A stretch of DNA of 64,000 nucleotides from Streptomyces sp. SA15 (lineage in GTDB: Bacteria > Actinomycetota > Actinomycetes > Streptomycetales > Streptomycetaceae): positions 1 to 64,000 of the forward strand of contig NZ_NTGE01000130.1 in assembly GCF_002291145.1 (NCBI RefSeq). The letters run 5' to 3'. Below, one piece after another: positions 25,449 to 34,735 of this stretch. The notes beneath the pieces were generated by a model. The model did not search any database, was not told the origin of the DNA, and was given only the letters and a program-made list of their open reading frames with translations. Both the position numbers and the translations under genes were made by a program. Each line of letters opens with the position of its first letter. The stretch's first letter is position 1.

Positions 25449-28400
25449 ATGACTCCAGCTCGCACAGCAACCTCCTCCGCGGTAGCGGCTGCGCTAGGCC
25501 TGCGTCCCGCGACGGTGCAGCGGTACGCCCGCAACGGGCGGATCCCTTTCGATACGACTCCGGGCGGGCATCGCCGATTCAACATCGACGAGGTCCGAGC
25601 TGCCCTAGACCAGCAGCCGACCCCTCAAACGCCGGCACCTACGAGGTTCCGGGGGACACGCGGCTGGCTGGTGGACGCCCTGGAGCTGGAGGGGTGGGCT
25701 GAGCGTCTCGTGGCGCGTGACGAGCTGCCTGGGCTGATCCGAACCCTCGTCATCGGTTCAACCGCTGAGTTGTTGTCGGTCGACTTTCGTTCGGGTGAAG
25801 GAATCGGCATGCCCGGCTGGGACGGACAGGCGGATACCGTCCAGGGAAACCCTTGGGTTCCAGCCGGGAAATCCGTCTGGGAAATGGGCGTCAACGAGGA
25901 CGTAACTGATAAAGCAGACAGCGACTACGCTGCTCGGACAAAAGATCCTCAGGGTGTGGTGCCGTCGGAGACCACGTTCATCTTCGTAACTCCGAGGCGC
26001 TGGCCTGTGAGGGACAACTGGGCTGCAACCAAGCGCGCAGAAAAAATCTGGAAAGACGTTCGGGCCTACGACGCTGACACGTTGGAGGCTTGGCTTGACA
26101 GCAACCCTGCGGTCCACGCCCGAGTAACCAAAATGCTGGGCCGTGATCCGGACGGCGCAAGTGATCTCCGCACTGCATGGAATCGGTGGTCCCTCGCTAC
26201 TCTGCCACCGGTCCCTCCTGCTCTTGTAGCAGCTGGCCGTGAGGCGGCGGCCGAAGAACTCGTTGCCTGGTTGCAGAGTGAGCCATCAGTAATCACTGTC
26301 CAAGCGGAGTCTGCTGAAGAATCCTTTGCCTTTATCGCGGCCACCATCCTGTCGCTTCCGCCGGACTCGCAGGAGTTGGTAACTCGGCGCGCTCTGGTGG
26401 TCGACTCCCCTGAAGCGTGGGACGAGGTGATCGCACGAGTTTCGTCAGATACGCGCTTGCTGCTGATCCCGACATTCAGTCAGCCTCCAGCAGTCGAAGC
26501 GGCAGACATCGGTCATCAAGTTGCTATTCCTGCCGATCTGAACGCGCCGACTTCCGGCTCATGTATCCCGCTTTCACGGATCAAACGCCAGTCGGCGGCG
26601 GAAGCTCTCGTCAGCGTGGGCGTATCTGAGTCGGAGGCTCATGACCTCGCAGGAATTGCACGTCGCAGTTTGCTCATGTTTAGGAGGCGGGTTTCCGCTA
26701 ACGCAAGCAGTGTCCCCGCCTGGGCGGCTCCCGAGAATGCTGCCGAGATCGTTCCTCTTATTCTTGCAGGAGCATGGCAGGAGGGGTCTCCTGGCGATGA
26801 GCAATTTTTGAGTGAAATCAGCTCCAATTCATATGCTGAGGTTAGTGCCGCTTGTGCCCGCTGGTCGGGGCAAAGTGACATGCCAGTGCGCCGAGAGGGC
26901 GCGCAGTGGTTCTGCGTATCGAAGCGGGATTCATGGGAACTCGTGGCGCGTTACGCCACTGCCAGCACTTTGGCAAACTTCCGTAAGCTTGCGGTGAACA
27001 TGCTGACGACCCCCGACCCTGCCCTTTCACTGGAGGTTGATAAGCGCTGGGCTGCGGGGCTGTATGGTCATTCGCTGCCCTGGACTAGTAACCTAATGGC
27101 AAACGTAGCGGATAGCCTTGCACTGATTGCCACCAGCACTGGGGATTTCACCTTTCCCAACGGTATGACCGGACAGAGCTTTGCCGACTCCATTGTTAGG
27201 GAGGTGCTGGACCGAGCAACTGCGGATGAATCTCGGCTTCTATGGCCCTCCCTCGACTATGCCCTCCCGTTGCTGGCTGAAGCGTCACCCGATATGTATC
27301 TAGAAATGGTTGACCGTGCCCTTGATGAAGGGGGCATCCTAGCCGTTTTCGACCCCGAGGCTGAAAAGGCTTTCTTCGGGCACCCCAAACACACTGGCCT
27401 GCTCTGGAGTCTTGAAGCATTGGCGTGGGCGCCAGACCACCTAGGAACTTCTGCCGTTATTCTGGCCCTCCTTGCAGAGCGAGAGCCTGGAGGGCGCTGG
27501 AGCAACCGCCCTGCTCGCAGCCTGCAACAGATCTTCCTACCCTGGCATCCCCAAACGGCAGCTGGTTTCGATGAGCGCTATTTGGTGCTAGATGCTATCC
27601 GAGCAGCCGCGCCCCGTGCGGCCTGGGACCTCATGGTGGCACTTCTTCCGTCTCCGCATACATTTGCGGAAAATACCTACAGTCCAAAATGGAGAGAATG
27701 GCAGCCGGACGACGAGCCGGCGGGCCTGACCGGCTCGGAAATTATTCGACACTGCCGTGAACTCGTAGGCCGTCTCTTGGAGGATGTACATACTCGCCAG
27801 TCGGGGTGGATTAACCTAATCAAGGCGTTGCCGCAACTCCCCGATGAGCAGTTCGATGCAGTACTCGGAGATCTCAGTAACATAGAGATTTCCTCGCTCG
27901 ACCCCGACAGCTTGGACGCAATTATCCGCCAACTTCGGGAACTGGTTCACCGGCACCGAAAATATGCATCCGCGAGCTGGGCACTACCTGAAGAAAGGCT
28001 GTCCCGAGTCGAGCGTGAACTTGATCGACTCAATGATGGGGATCAGACGGAGGAGTTCGCTTCGATTTTTTCCTACCATCCGGAGCTTCCCGGGCTCAGC
28101 GCGTCAGACGCCAACTACTTCACTGCGGTGCAGGAGAAGCAAGAGGAAGTCGCGCAGAGCGTAGTAGCCGATCTTGGGCTGGAAGGAGTGTGGATCCTGG
28201 CTTCTAAGTGCAAGGCGCCCGAACGGCTTGGAATTGCACTCGGAGCCATCTCTCGCGAGTTTGATGAGGAAATGCTTGGCACGCTTGAATCGCCCGAAGA
28301 TGCTGACGGTAGGGTTGCATTCGGCTATGTCATCTCTCGATTTTCCCTGGAGGGCTGGTCGTGGGTTTCGGCGTTTTCTGATAGATTTCCGGGATGGCCG

Positions 28401-29429
28401 CAAGAAAGGGTTGTTCGATTCTTGCTCGCCCTACCTCCCGAGAATGCTACTTTCGCTCTCGCTGGACAGTGCGAAGATGGAGTGAAGAAAGCATACTGGA
28501 GTCGATTCAACCTCTATCAGGTCGAGTCCGAGTCAGACCGCCGGGAGGCCATTGACACGCTACTGGAGATGGAACTCTTTGAAAAGACGATCCCTCTCTT
28601 TTGGATCGCTAGGGGGAAGGGTGATGATTTTGACGTCAACAAAATGCTTTATGCCCTACATCAAGCATCATTCAAGGAGCAGGCTCCGGAATCAATTTCC
28701 TCTGTAGTTTACGAAATGAAAGAACTCCTGGCTCATGCTCGTAGTGCTCCGGGGGTTATTCGAGGGCTTCTGGCGCAAGTCGAATGGAAATTCCTGCCGG
28801 TCCTGGGGGATGGTCTGGAGTCGCCAGCCTTGATCTTGCATGAGGAAATGGCTCAGAATCCTTCGTTCTTTGTTGATTTGATTGCTTTGATCTTCCCTCC
28901 TCAAGGTAGCGGGGGTGCCGAGGTTGAAGTCACTGAAGAAATGAAGAACAAGGCCAAGCAGGCGTATTCTTTGCTCAAGTCATGGAAGGGCGCTCCTCGT
29001 TTTGAGGGAGATGGGGAGAGGCCCGTACTGGCTGATTGGGTTACGGAGACGCGGCGCCTGCTCCTGGAGAAGAAGCTGCTCCGGTACGGAGACGGCTTCA
29101 TCGGGGAAATGCTGTTCCATGCTTCTGGTTCGGCGGCCCAGTGGCCAGCTCTGGAAGTATGTCAAATCATTGACAGTGTCCGAAGCCAGGATATTGAAAG
29201 TGGCTTCGCAATTGCGGTGATGAACAGCAGGGGGACGACCTGGCGATCACTTGACGCTGGAGGAGAGCAAGAAAGAGCCCTCGCGGACAAATATCAAAAG
29301 TTTGCCCAAGCAGTCGGGGTTCGCTGGCCTCGCACGCAGCGGTTGCTCCGGAGGATTTCGGAAAGCTGGGATCAGCGAGCTCGCCAAGAAGATCACATGG
29401 CTGAGATCAGAGAGGACTTTTGGTCGTAA
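25449..29429 (+). CDS. Large defence-like protein: MerR-type HTH, nuclease-like region, STAND-like and helical repeats
   Basis: A 1326-aa protein with lower GC and different codon use from its neighbours, a sign of transfer. Residues 1-55 form a MerR/Xis-type HTH (LRPATVQRYARNGRIPF and GGHRRFNIDEVRAAL). Residues about 70-235 read as a nuclease-like module (RSGEGIGMPGWDG, SVWEMGVNEDVTDKAD, TTFIFVTPRRWP), with D, E and K spaced roughly as in PD-(D/E)XK folds. At 265-480 the layout resembles a STAND NTPase (VITVQAESAEESFAF, RLLLIPTF, PLSRIKRQSAAEAL), but there is no intact P-loop. The remaining 800 residues are helical, repeat-like. The order effector, NTPase-like switch, long sensor resembles Avs-type defence proteins; this is inference. 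It appears to have replaced the front of the next gene. No known defence family was confirmed. Confidence 0.8.
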   Translation: MTPARTATSSAVAAALGLRPATVQRYARNGRIPFDTTPGGHRRFNIDEVRAALDQQPTPQTPAPTRFRGTRGWLVDALELEGWAERLVARDELPGLIRTLVIGSTAELLSVDFRSGEGIGMPGWDGQADTVQGNPWVPAGKSVWEMGVNEDVTDKADSDYAARTKDPQGVVPSETTFIFVTPRRWPVRDNWAATKRAEKIWKDVRAYDADTLEAWLDSNPAVHARVTKMLGRDPDGASDLRTAWNRWSLATLPPVPPALVAAGREAAAEELVAWLQSEPSVITVQAESAEESFAFIAATILSLPPDSQELVTRRALVVDSPEAWDEVIARVSSDTRLLLIPTFSQPPAVEAADIGHQVAIPADLNAPTSGSCIPLSRIKRQSAAEALVSVGVSESEAHDLAGIARRSLLMFRRRVSANASSVPAWAAPENAAEIVPLILAGAWQEGSPGDEQFLSEISSNSYAEVSAACARWSGQSDMPVRREGAQWFCVSKRDSWELVARYATASTLANFRKLAVNMLTTPDPALSLEVDKRWAAGLYGHSLPWTSNLMANVADSLALIATSTGDFTFPNGMTGQSFADSIVREVLDRATADESRLLWPSLDYALPLLAEASPDMYLEMVDRALDEGGILAVFDPEAEKAFFGHPKHTGLLWSLEALAWAPDHLGTSAVILALLAEREPGGRWSNRPARSLQQIFLPWHPQTAAGFDERYLVLDAIRAAAPRAAWDLMVALLPSPHTFAENTYSPKWREWQPDDEPAGLTGSEIIRHCRELVGRLLEDVHTRQSGWINLIKALPQLPDEQFDAVLGDLSNIEISSLDPDSLDAIIRQLRELVHRHRKYASASWALPEERLSRVERELDRLNDGDQTEEFASIFSYHPELPGLSASDANYFTAVQEKQEEVAQSVVADLGLEGVWILASKCKAPERLGIALGAISREFDEEMLGTLESPEDADGRVAFGYVISRFSLEGWSWVSAFSDRFPGWPQERVVRFLLALPPENATFALAGQCEDGVKKAYWSRFNLYQVESESDRREAIDTLLEMELFEKTIPLFWIARGKGDDFDVNKMLYALHQASFKEQAPESISSVVYEMKELLAHARSAPGVIRGLLAQVEWKFLPVLGDGLESPALILHEEMAQNPSFFVDLIALIFPPQGSGGAEVEVTEEMKNKAKQAYSLLKSWKGAPRFEGDGERPVLADWVTETRRLLLEKKLLRYGDGFIGEMLFHASGSAAQWPALEVCQIIDSVRSQDIESGFAIAVMNSRGTTWRSLDAGGEQERALADKYQKFAQAVGVRWPRTQRLLRRISESWDQRARQEDHMAEIREDFWS

Positions 29430-29584
29430 CCGCCGAGCGCAGACCACGCGCGCACGTGGGTGACACCAGAAGTCGTGGCGAGGCGACTCGGCCTTGGGTT
29501 CGCGTGCCAGCGCGGCATCCCCACGATGCCTACACCCCGGGCTGGCGTCGCTCCTTGAGAGTCGGAGCGGTCGCCGTGCCTTGA

Positions 29585-30211
29585 GTGGGCTACGCGCGCC
29601 AACTCACCCGTGAGGGTGAAGTGCAGAGAAGCACGAGCGGCGAAAAGCGGGGGCCGATCCGGACCCTCTACACACGGCTCGCCGCGGAACTCGCGCACCT
29701 GGGGCGTCCCGTGCGCATCCTGGCGTGCATCGGACAGCGTGCCGCGGAGAGCGACCAGCGGGCGAAGCTCGCCGAGGTGGAGATCGACCGCGGGGCGAGC
29801 AACGGCCGGAGGCACGTCACCACATGGCGGCCCATCCACGCGTGGAGCGACCGGAAGGTGTGGCGCGAGATCGCCCGTTCCCGCCTGCCGTACCACCCGG
29901 CATACGACTGGGGAAACCGGCGCCTGAGCTGCGTGTTCTGCGTCCTCGGCTGCAACAACGACTTGGTGAACGGCGCGTGGCGCGTGCCGAAGCTCGCTGC
30001 GGCGTACGCCAAGACCGAAGTCAAGGTCGGGGCCGACTTCAAAAAGGGCCTGTCGATGCAGGAGATCATCCGGCCCGCGGCGGCTCTGGAAGCGGCGGAG
30101 GGGCCCGCCGCGCGGCCGCCGGTGGGCACCGCCATGGCCGAGCACGTTGGGCGGGCCATGACCGCCAAGTACCGCAACCGCCAGGCCGCGCTGTACGGCC
30201 TTGCCGCCTGA
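29585..30211 (+). pseudogene. PAPS reductase-like protein, N-terminus missing
   Basis: A 208-aa frame that matches the C-terminal half of phage PAPS-reductase/DndC-like adenine nucleotide alpha hydrolases: EKRGPIRTLYTRLAAEL, ACIGQRAAESDQRA, the WRPIHAWSDRKVW helix, and the Cys-rich LSCVFCVLGCNNDL. The N-terminal SGGKDS-type PP-loop is absent, and the residues before EKRGP are degenerate (STSG where CTSD is usual). The break lies just after the 1326-aa gene, so its arrival probably removed the front half. GTG 29585 is a nominal start. Confidence 0.65.
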
Positions 30212-30261
30212 CCCCGCACCCTGCCTGACCTGCACCTGATCCTTCGGGGGAGAAACGAACC

Positions 30262-30774
30262 GTGTCCGAGACCCACCTGCTCTACAGCTACGCCATCACG
30301 AAGATGACGAAGGGCCAGCGGAAGGCCCTGCTCGCCGGCGTCGACGCCGGAGGGCGTCTGCCCGACGGTGTGGTGTCCGCGCGCGTGCTGGGGTCGATAC
30401 CGGAGACGTGGGCGCGCACCGACCAGGAGACCGGCAGCCGGTTCCTCACCCTCGAGGGGCGCGCAGCGCTCATCCCGATCGACCGCTACCGGCACCTGAG
30501 GCGTGCGAACCCGGAGACCGGCGCCGTCTACGGGCTGAACCACTACGAGGGCATGGGGATGAGCCGTGACGGGCTGGTGATCTTCCAGAGCCGTGACGGC
30601 CGGATCGCCGAAGCCAGCGAGAGCTGGCGGACACTCGCCGGGGCGTACATCACCGAGCGGGGCCGGAAGTTGGTCGGGATGCCGCTGACCGCTCCGCCGC
30701 TCACTGCCCGCCTGCCTGTGGGCTCCCGCGCCGTGTGGGTGCGGGAGGGGAAGCCGGACAGCCCGTGCAGGTGA
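30262..30774 (+). CDS. Hypothetical phage protein
   Basis: A 170-aa protein from GTG 30262, with GGGGGAGAAA just upstream. N-terminus LLYSYAITKMTKGQRKALLAG; later GMGMSRDGLVIFQSRDGRIAE and an HTH-like TLAGAYITERGRKLVGM. No family recognised. Its stop overlaps the start of a following truncated frame (GTGA). Confidence 0.6.
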   Translation: MSETHLLYSYAITKMTKGQRKALLAGVDAGGRLPDGVVSARVLGSIPETWARTDQETGSRFLTLEGRAALIPIDRYRHLRRANPETGAVYGLNHYEGMGMSRDGLVIFQSRDGRIAEASESWRTLAGAYITERGRKLVGMPLTAPPLTARLPVGSRAVWVREGKPDSPCR

Positions 30775-30902
30775 AGGGATGGCCGTTCTCCGACGGCACG
30801 GTACTGGTCAACCTGCTCACCGAGCGCTGGAACTGCCGGGAGACCGAGGTGCCGACCACCGAGCTTCATAAGAAGTCGTCTCATTTGGCAAGTCTTCGGT
30901 AG
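30771..30902 (+). pseudogene. Start of a phage gene cut by an IS end
   Basis: GTG 30771 overlaps the previous stop and reads VKGWPFSDGTVLVNLL and ERWNCRETEVPTTELH. At 30871 it enters an IS5-type terminal repeat and stops 43 codons in. It is the 5' part of a gene whose rest is gone. Confidence 0.5.
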
Positions 30903-31060
30903 CAGATGAGGGTGCAGGCGATGCTGGTGAAGGCCAGGAAGTGGTCGGATTTGCGTTCGTTGTCCGCGTGCAGTTTGGCGGGGCGCCGCCGACGGGGTCC
31001 GCGTTCTGCTTCGAAGTAGGCCAGGACGCCGACGACGCAGGCCGACGCCTCCGCCGACGA
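30871..31060 (-). mobile_element. Degraded IS5-family end (left copy)
   Basis: The terminal repeat is AGAAGTCGTCTCATTTGGCA at 30871. The minus strand codes the end of an IS5-type transposase: RRRRPAKLHAD joined directly to ERKSDHFLAFTSIACTLICY, with the catalytic middle deleted. A related end lies at 33341-33464 in the opposite orientation. Confidence 0.75.
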
Positions 31061-31103
31061 CGCAGGCGGGCGCCTCCGCAGGGTGGCAGCGAGAGCGGAC
31101 TGA

Positions 31104-32978
31104 TTAGGCGCCGAGTGGCTCCCATGTGCCCAGTGATGGGTACCATTCGCCGCTAACGTGCCAGGCTTTGTGGTACATGTCTTTGCCAAGCCCGAGGGCG
31201 AAGATGTCCAGCCGTTCTGGCCCCCACGAGACAACGGTTGGCGGGCTGGTGAACTCGCCACTCAAGTCCTCCCAGTCGTCCTTGGGGAACCATTCGCCGT
31301 TGACGTGCCAGGCCCTGTGACGCATTTCGTTTCGGGTTCCGAGGGCGAAGATGTCTAGTCGGTCCGGCCCCCACGACACGGCCGTCGGTGGGGTGGTGAA
31401 CTGGCCACCGAGTGGCTCCCATGTGCCCAGGGATGGGTACCATTCGCCGTTAACGTGCCAGGCTTTGTGGTACATGTCTTTGCCAAGCCCGAGGGCGAAG
31501 ATGTCCAGCCGTTCCGGCCCCCACGAGACAACGGTTGGCGGGCTGGTGAACTCGCCACTCAAGTCCTCCCAGTCGTCCTTGGGGAACCATTCGCCGTTGA
31601 CGTGCCAGGCCCTGTGACGCATTTCGTTTCGGGTTCCGAGGGCGAAGATGTCTAGTCGGTCCGGCCCCCACGACACGGCCGTCGGTGGGGTGGTGAACTG
31701 GCCACCGAGTGGCTCCCATGTGCCCAGGGATGGGTACCATTCGCCGTTAACGTGCCAGGCTTTGTGGTACATGTCTTTGCCAAGCCCGAGGGCGAAGATG
31801 TCCAGCCGTTCTGGCCCCCACGAGACAACGGTTGGCGGGCTGGTGAACTCGCCACTCAAGTCCTCCCAGTCGTCCTTGGGGAACCATTCGCCGTTGACGT
31901 GCCAGGCCCTGTGACGCATCTGACTTCGACTCCCGAGGGCGAAGATGTCTAGTCGGTCCGGCCCCCACGACACGGCCGCTGGCGGGCTGGTGAACGAATC
32001 GGGAGGAATATTGCTGTCGTACATTGGCGGCTGCACGATGGATGGATGTTTGTAATTCCTCGGCATGCCCATGTTTTCTGGCATGTACCATGGCCGGGCG
32101 AAGTGTTCAATCCCGAATGAATCGAAGGAATGTCCCGTTGACCAGGGTTCAATGTTGCTATTAAGTCCAGGGTCGTTACTGTCCGGGCCGTATACGTAAT
32201 TAGGGTCGAGCCGTTCCGGATGGCCGCGCTGCGTCTGCCAAAGCGCAAACAATCGATCGACGTTAGAGTGCAGCAGGAACACAAATGGGTCTCGGAACGA
32301 AATATGTTGGCGACCCATCGCCACGAACCCGTGCATGGCGTTGTGAACAGCCTGGAGCCGAGTACGCATTGCGAAGTAGTTTGCCTGCGACACAATGTCC
32401 TCGTCTTGGTCTTCGCTCGCGTGAGACGGTGCAGATGCTGGACCAACCGCGCGCGTCACCAAGCGAGGTGGATCGGCCGGATTATCGCTGGTTTCTCGAT
32501 TCGGACTCGCGGAGGGCACGTAGAATCCCGCATTAAGCCACGGCTCACCTATCTCCTGTTGTGTCGGGCCGCCATAGCCCATAAAGTCAGACGTGAAGAG
32601 ATTCAGCGTTCCGCGCCTCCCATCACCGAGATTAGCGTTCGGGATCGCTCGGGGATCTTGAGTCCAATCCCAGTAGTGCAACGAGAGCTTCGGGTTGACG
32701 CTGCGTAGCATCTCTTCGAGCCGATTCACAATCTCCCGGTGCCAGGGGAGGAACTCAGGCCCTACATGTACGTGAGTTACCTTATGAATCTCGTCTTGCT
32801 TGAACCACCAACTCACGCCACCAGGCACCACTACGTCAGGCCGGTTTGGGTCGGGCCGGTCATCCCAGTTTCCAGGGTACCGTCGCCTGTTCAGCTCAAT
32901 GAACGCCTCGCGCAGCAACTCTCGCTCGACTGGTTCGACGTCAGCAATGTTCCTGCGTACTCCATCGCCTAGAGTCAT
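31104..32978 (-). CDS. Tyrosinase with C-terminal beta-propeller-like repeats
   Basis: A 624-aa protein. The N-terminal tyrosinase domain (about 1-290) has CuA His residues in HKVTHVHVGPEFLPWHREI and CuB His residues in AVHNAMHGFV and FLLHSNVDRLFALWQ; it would oxidise phenols with a type 3 copper pair. The C-terminus (about 325-624) consists of blades of about 50 residues (PPTAVSWGPDRLDIFALG, AWHVNGEW, WEPLGG), like the PLL-type lectin propeller found in insecticidal and carbohydrate-binding proteins. Three 297-bp DNA units coding the blades are nearly identical. No signal peptide is evident. The last blade ends abruptly (WEPLGA) next to the left IS remnant, so the original C-terminus may be lost. 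No MelC1-type copper chaperone is adjacent. Confidence 0.88.
   Translation of the reverse strand: MTLGDGVRRNIADVEPVERELLREAFIELNRRRYPGNWDDRPDPNRPDVVVPGGVSWWFKQDEIHKVTHVHVGPEFLPWHREIVNRLEEMLRSVNPKLSLHYWDWTQDPRAIPNANLGDGRRGTLNLFTSDFMGYGGPTQQEIGEPWLNAGFYVPSASPNRETSDNPADPPRLVTRAVGPASAPSHASEDQDEDIVSQANYFAMRTRLQAVHNAMHGFVAMGRQHISFRDPFVFLLHSNVDRLFALWQTQRGHPERLDPNYVYGPDSNDPGLNSNIEPWSTGHSFDSFGIEHFARPWYMPENMGMPRNYKHPSIVQPPMYDSNIPPDSFTSPPAAVSWGPDRLDIFALGSRSQMRHRAWHVNGEWFPKDDWEDLSGEFTSPPTVVSWGPERLDIFALGLGKDMYHKAWHVNGEWYPSLGTWEPLGGQFTTPPTAVSWGPDRLDIFALGTRNEMRHRAWHVNGEWFPKDDWEDLSGEFTSPPTVVSWGPERLDIFALGLGKDMYHKAWHVNGEWYPSLGTWEPLGGQFTTPPTAVSWGPDRLDIFALGTRNEMRHRAWHVNGEWFPKDDWEDLSGEFTSPPTVVSWGPERLDIFALGLGKDMYHKAWHVSGEWYPSLGTWEPLGA
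31111..31995 (-). repeat. Three tandem 297-bp repeats in the tyrosinase gene
   Basis: Units begin at about 31111, 31408 and 31705, each 297 bp (99 codons, two propeller blades). They differ by only a few bases, for example in the sequence after CCCAG and one T/C in the TTCTGG/TTCCGG segment. Such identity means recent duplication or ongoing gene conversion, and the copy number may vary or be mis-assembled. Confidence 0.9.
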
Positions 32979-33340
32979 TGTTCAACCACTTCGTCAGCTG
33001 GTTCGATGCTCAAGTAGTTCCGTGCTGAAGCTGGTTTCCTACTCTTTCGACGTTACGCCCCTTCGCCATGGCCTGCCATCCCGGATCAAACAGAGAACTC
33101 CCGGCTACCTCCCCAGCGTTCGAGTGCATGGTCAACGAGGCGAGGCGGTTGGGCAGAGGCGTCAGCTCGGGAAGGCCCTCGCGGTGTGGTACGTAGCTGC
33201 ACGATTTGCGCGGTGAGGGACGGGGCGCATTGCGAGGCACCGCTGGCTGTGCCGGACAGGTGCGGGTGACTACGCGGAACCACTCACCAGATCGCCCGCA
33301 GAGGAATCGATTCGTCCCAGGGTCTCTGCCGACACTGCTG
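32979..33340. other. Region upstream of the tyrosinase
   Basis: About 360 bp with no convincing gene; frames are short and read poorly on both strands. It should hold the tyrosinase promoter and degraded IS sequence merging into the right-hand copy. Confidence 0.4.
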
Positions 33341-33464
33341 GAGACCATCGACTTCACCATGGCCTGGCTTGCCGGCTGCCGCTTCCTCCAAAGCCGACGA
33401 CCCTTCTTTACCAGTATCGCTTGCACACTCAACTAGTGCAGGCTCACCAAATGAGATGTCTTCT
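33341..33464 (+). mobile_element. Degraded IS5-family end (right copy)
   Basis: The plus strand codes FTMAWLAGC and FFTSIACTLN, a decayed form of the IS5-type transposase C-terminus (compare MAWLAGCRRL, FTSIACTLICY). The terminal repeat at 33443-33464, read in reverse, begins AGAAGACATCTCATTTGGTG and matches the left copy at 18 of 22 positions. The two ends point in opposite directions around the tyrosinase gene. Confidence 0.65.
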
Positions 33465-33472
33465 AAGGTGCA

Positions 33473-33694
33473 GGCGCACAGCGAGGCCGGCGCCGTCGAG
33501 AGCTAAGCGGCTTGCCTGAAGTTCTGCGCGTAATGCTTCGGCAGCCAGGGCGAGGCCCAGGGTGCGGCGGTGGTCAGCATCTGGGCGGGCGAGCGTTGCC
33601 GGAAGAAGGCGTGGACCTGGCGCTGGCGGCCCGGCCAGGGTGACGGCGGTGTTGGCGAGGGAGGCCTTCAGGGCGGCCCAGATGCGCTCGTGGC
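33473..33694 (-). other. Unassigned minus-strand frame
   Basis: An open frame without a start codon reads WAALKASLANTAVTLAG and ALAAEALRAELQASRLALDG and ends in the right IS repeat. It looks coding (Ala/Leu-rich helices) and is probably the tail of a gene cut by the rearrangement that placed the nuclease gene here. Confidence 0.35.
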
Positions 33695-34615
33695 CTACAG
33701 ATGCGGCACGGGATCGGGCGCGAACATCAGCTCCTCGGGCAGGAACTGCAGCTGGATGCCGTCGGCGTTGACGTCGTACAGATCGTGCAGGTTGCCCAGC
33801 TCGCCGGTTGGCAGCAGCGCTGTGTCGTCGCGGTCGACGGGGTCGGCGCGGACCCACACGTCGAACGCTGCCAGGTCGACGTGGCCATCCTTGAAGTACT
33901 TGACGAGCCGTCGATACAGCTTCGGAAACATGACCAGCTGGGACAGTTCGGTCAGCCCGGTCAGCTGGACGCGACGCTCGGTGGTGACTGCTTCCTGCGG
34001 CCACATGCCCGTCGCGTTCGCCCGCACCTCCTTGATCACGCCCCGGAGGTGCTCGATCAGCTCAAGCGGCATGGTCGCATAGAGCTCGGCGTAGGCCAGC
34101 CCGGCGCGCACGAGGCTGACGTTCACGCTCCGATCGAGCCGCTCGACGTCGACGGACACGGGATCGCCGTCGGCAGCAGCAAGATCGGGCTCGCCGGGGT
34201 ACACGAGCGCCAGCAGCCGGCCGTTGCTCTCCACGCCGTTGGCGAGCAGGTAGCCCCGGACCGGGTGGTGCTCGGCTGACTCGACCTTGTTGGGCAGGTC
34301 CTCCCAGAACTTGACAGCGCCAAAACCCATCTTGTCCAGCATGTGGTCGCGAGCAGCGCGGGCGAACGTCAGGTCCTGGTGCTGGTTCTCGAAGTGGGTC
34401 TCGAGCGTGTCGATGCCTTCGAACCGCGTGCCGTAGGTGCCGAGGTGGCGCCGGTCCGGGCCGCGGTTGCTGAAGCGCGGCAGGCTCCGTACGAGGTCGT
34501 CGTTGTCCGGCAGGAAGTTGATGGTGTCGCCGTCCGGTTCCGGACCGTTGCGCGGCAGGTCCGGGTAGCGGATGTAGAAGTCGCCGGTGATGAGGGTGTA
34601 GCGCGGCCGTGTCAT
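33695..34615 (-). CDS. Staphylococcal nuclease (thermonuclease)-like protein
   Basis: A 306-aa protein. The SNase-like fold (about 25-180) is read from PDGDTINFLPDN, the strand RFEGIDTLETH (family: RLxGIDTPE), the helix LTFARAARDHMLDKMG, GYLLANGVESNGRLLALVY, and SVNVSLVRAGLAYAELY (family: NxxLVxxGLA). The extra C-terminal 100 residues (QLVMFPKLYRRLVKYF, LYDVNADGIQLQFLPEE) are not part of the classic fold. No signal peptide is visible. It lies between the tyrosinase and lipase genes on the same strand. Confidence 0.75.
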   Translation of the reverse strand: MTRPRYTLITGDFYIRYPDLPRNGPEPDGDTINFLPDNDDLVRSLPRFSNRGPDRRHLGTYGTRFEGIDTLETHFENQHQDLTFARAARDHMLDKMGFGAVKFWEDLPNKVESAEHHPVRGYLLANGVESNGRLLALVYPGEPDLAAADGDPVSVDVERLDRSVNVSLVRAGLAYAELYATMPLELIEHLRGVIKEVRANATGMWPQEAVTTERRVQLTGLTELSQLVMFPKLYRRLVKYFKDGHVDLAAFDVWVRADPVDRDDTALLPTGELGNLHDLYDVNADGIQLQFLPEELMFAPDPVPHL

Positions 34616-34735
34616 CTCGGGTCCTCTCTCGTCGTTGTTGACAGACAGTCACCCTGCTGCGACTGTTCGTCGCCATGCCGGTCGGCCGGGCGACGCACTT
34701 CGTTACCTTCGTGCGAGTTGCACTGCGCAGATGGT

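Noticed and set aside
31111..31995. CRISPR-like direct repeats
   Set aside because: The 297-bp repeats are coding, contiguous and without unique spacers, so they are protein-domain duplications.
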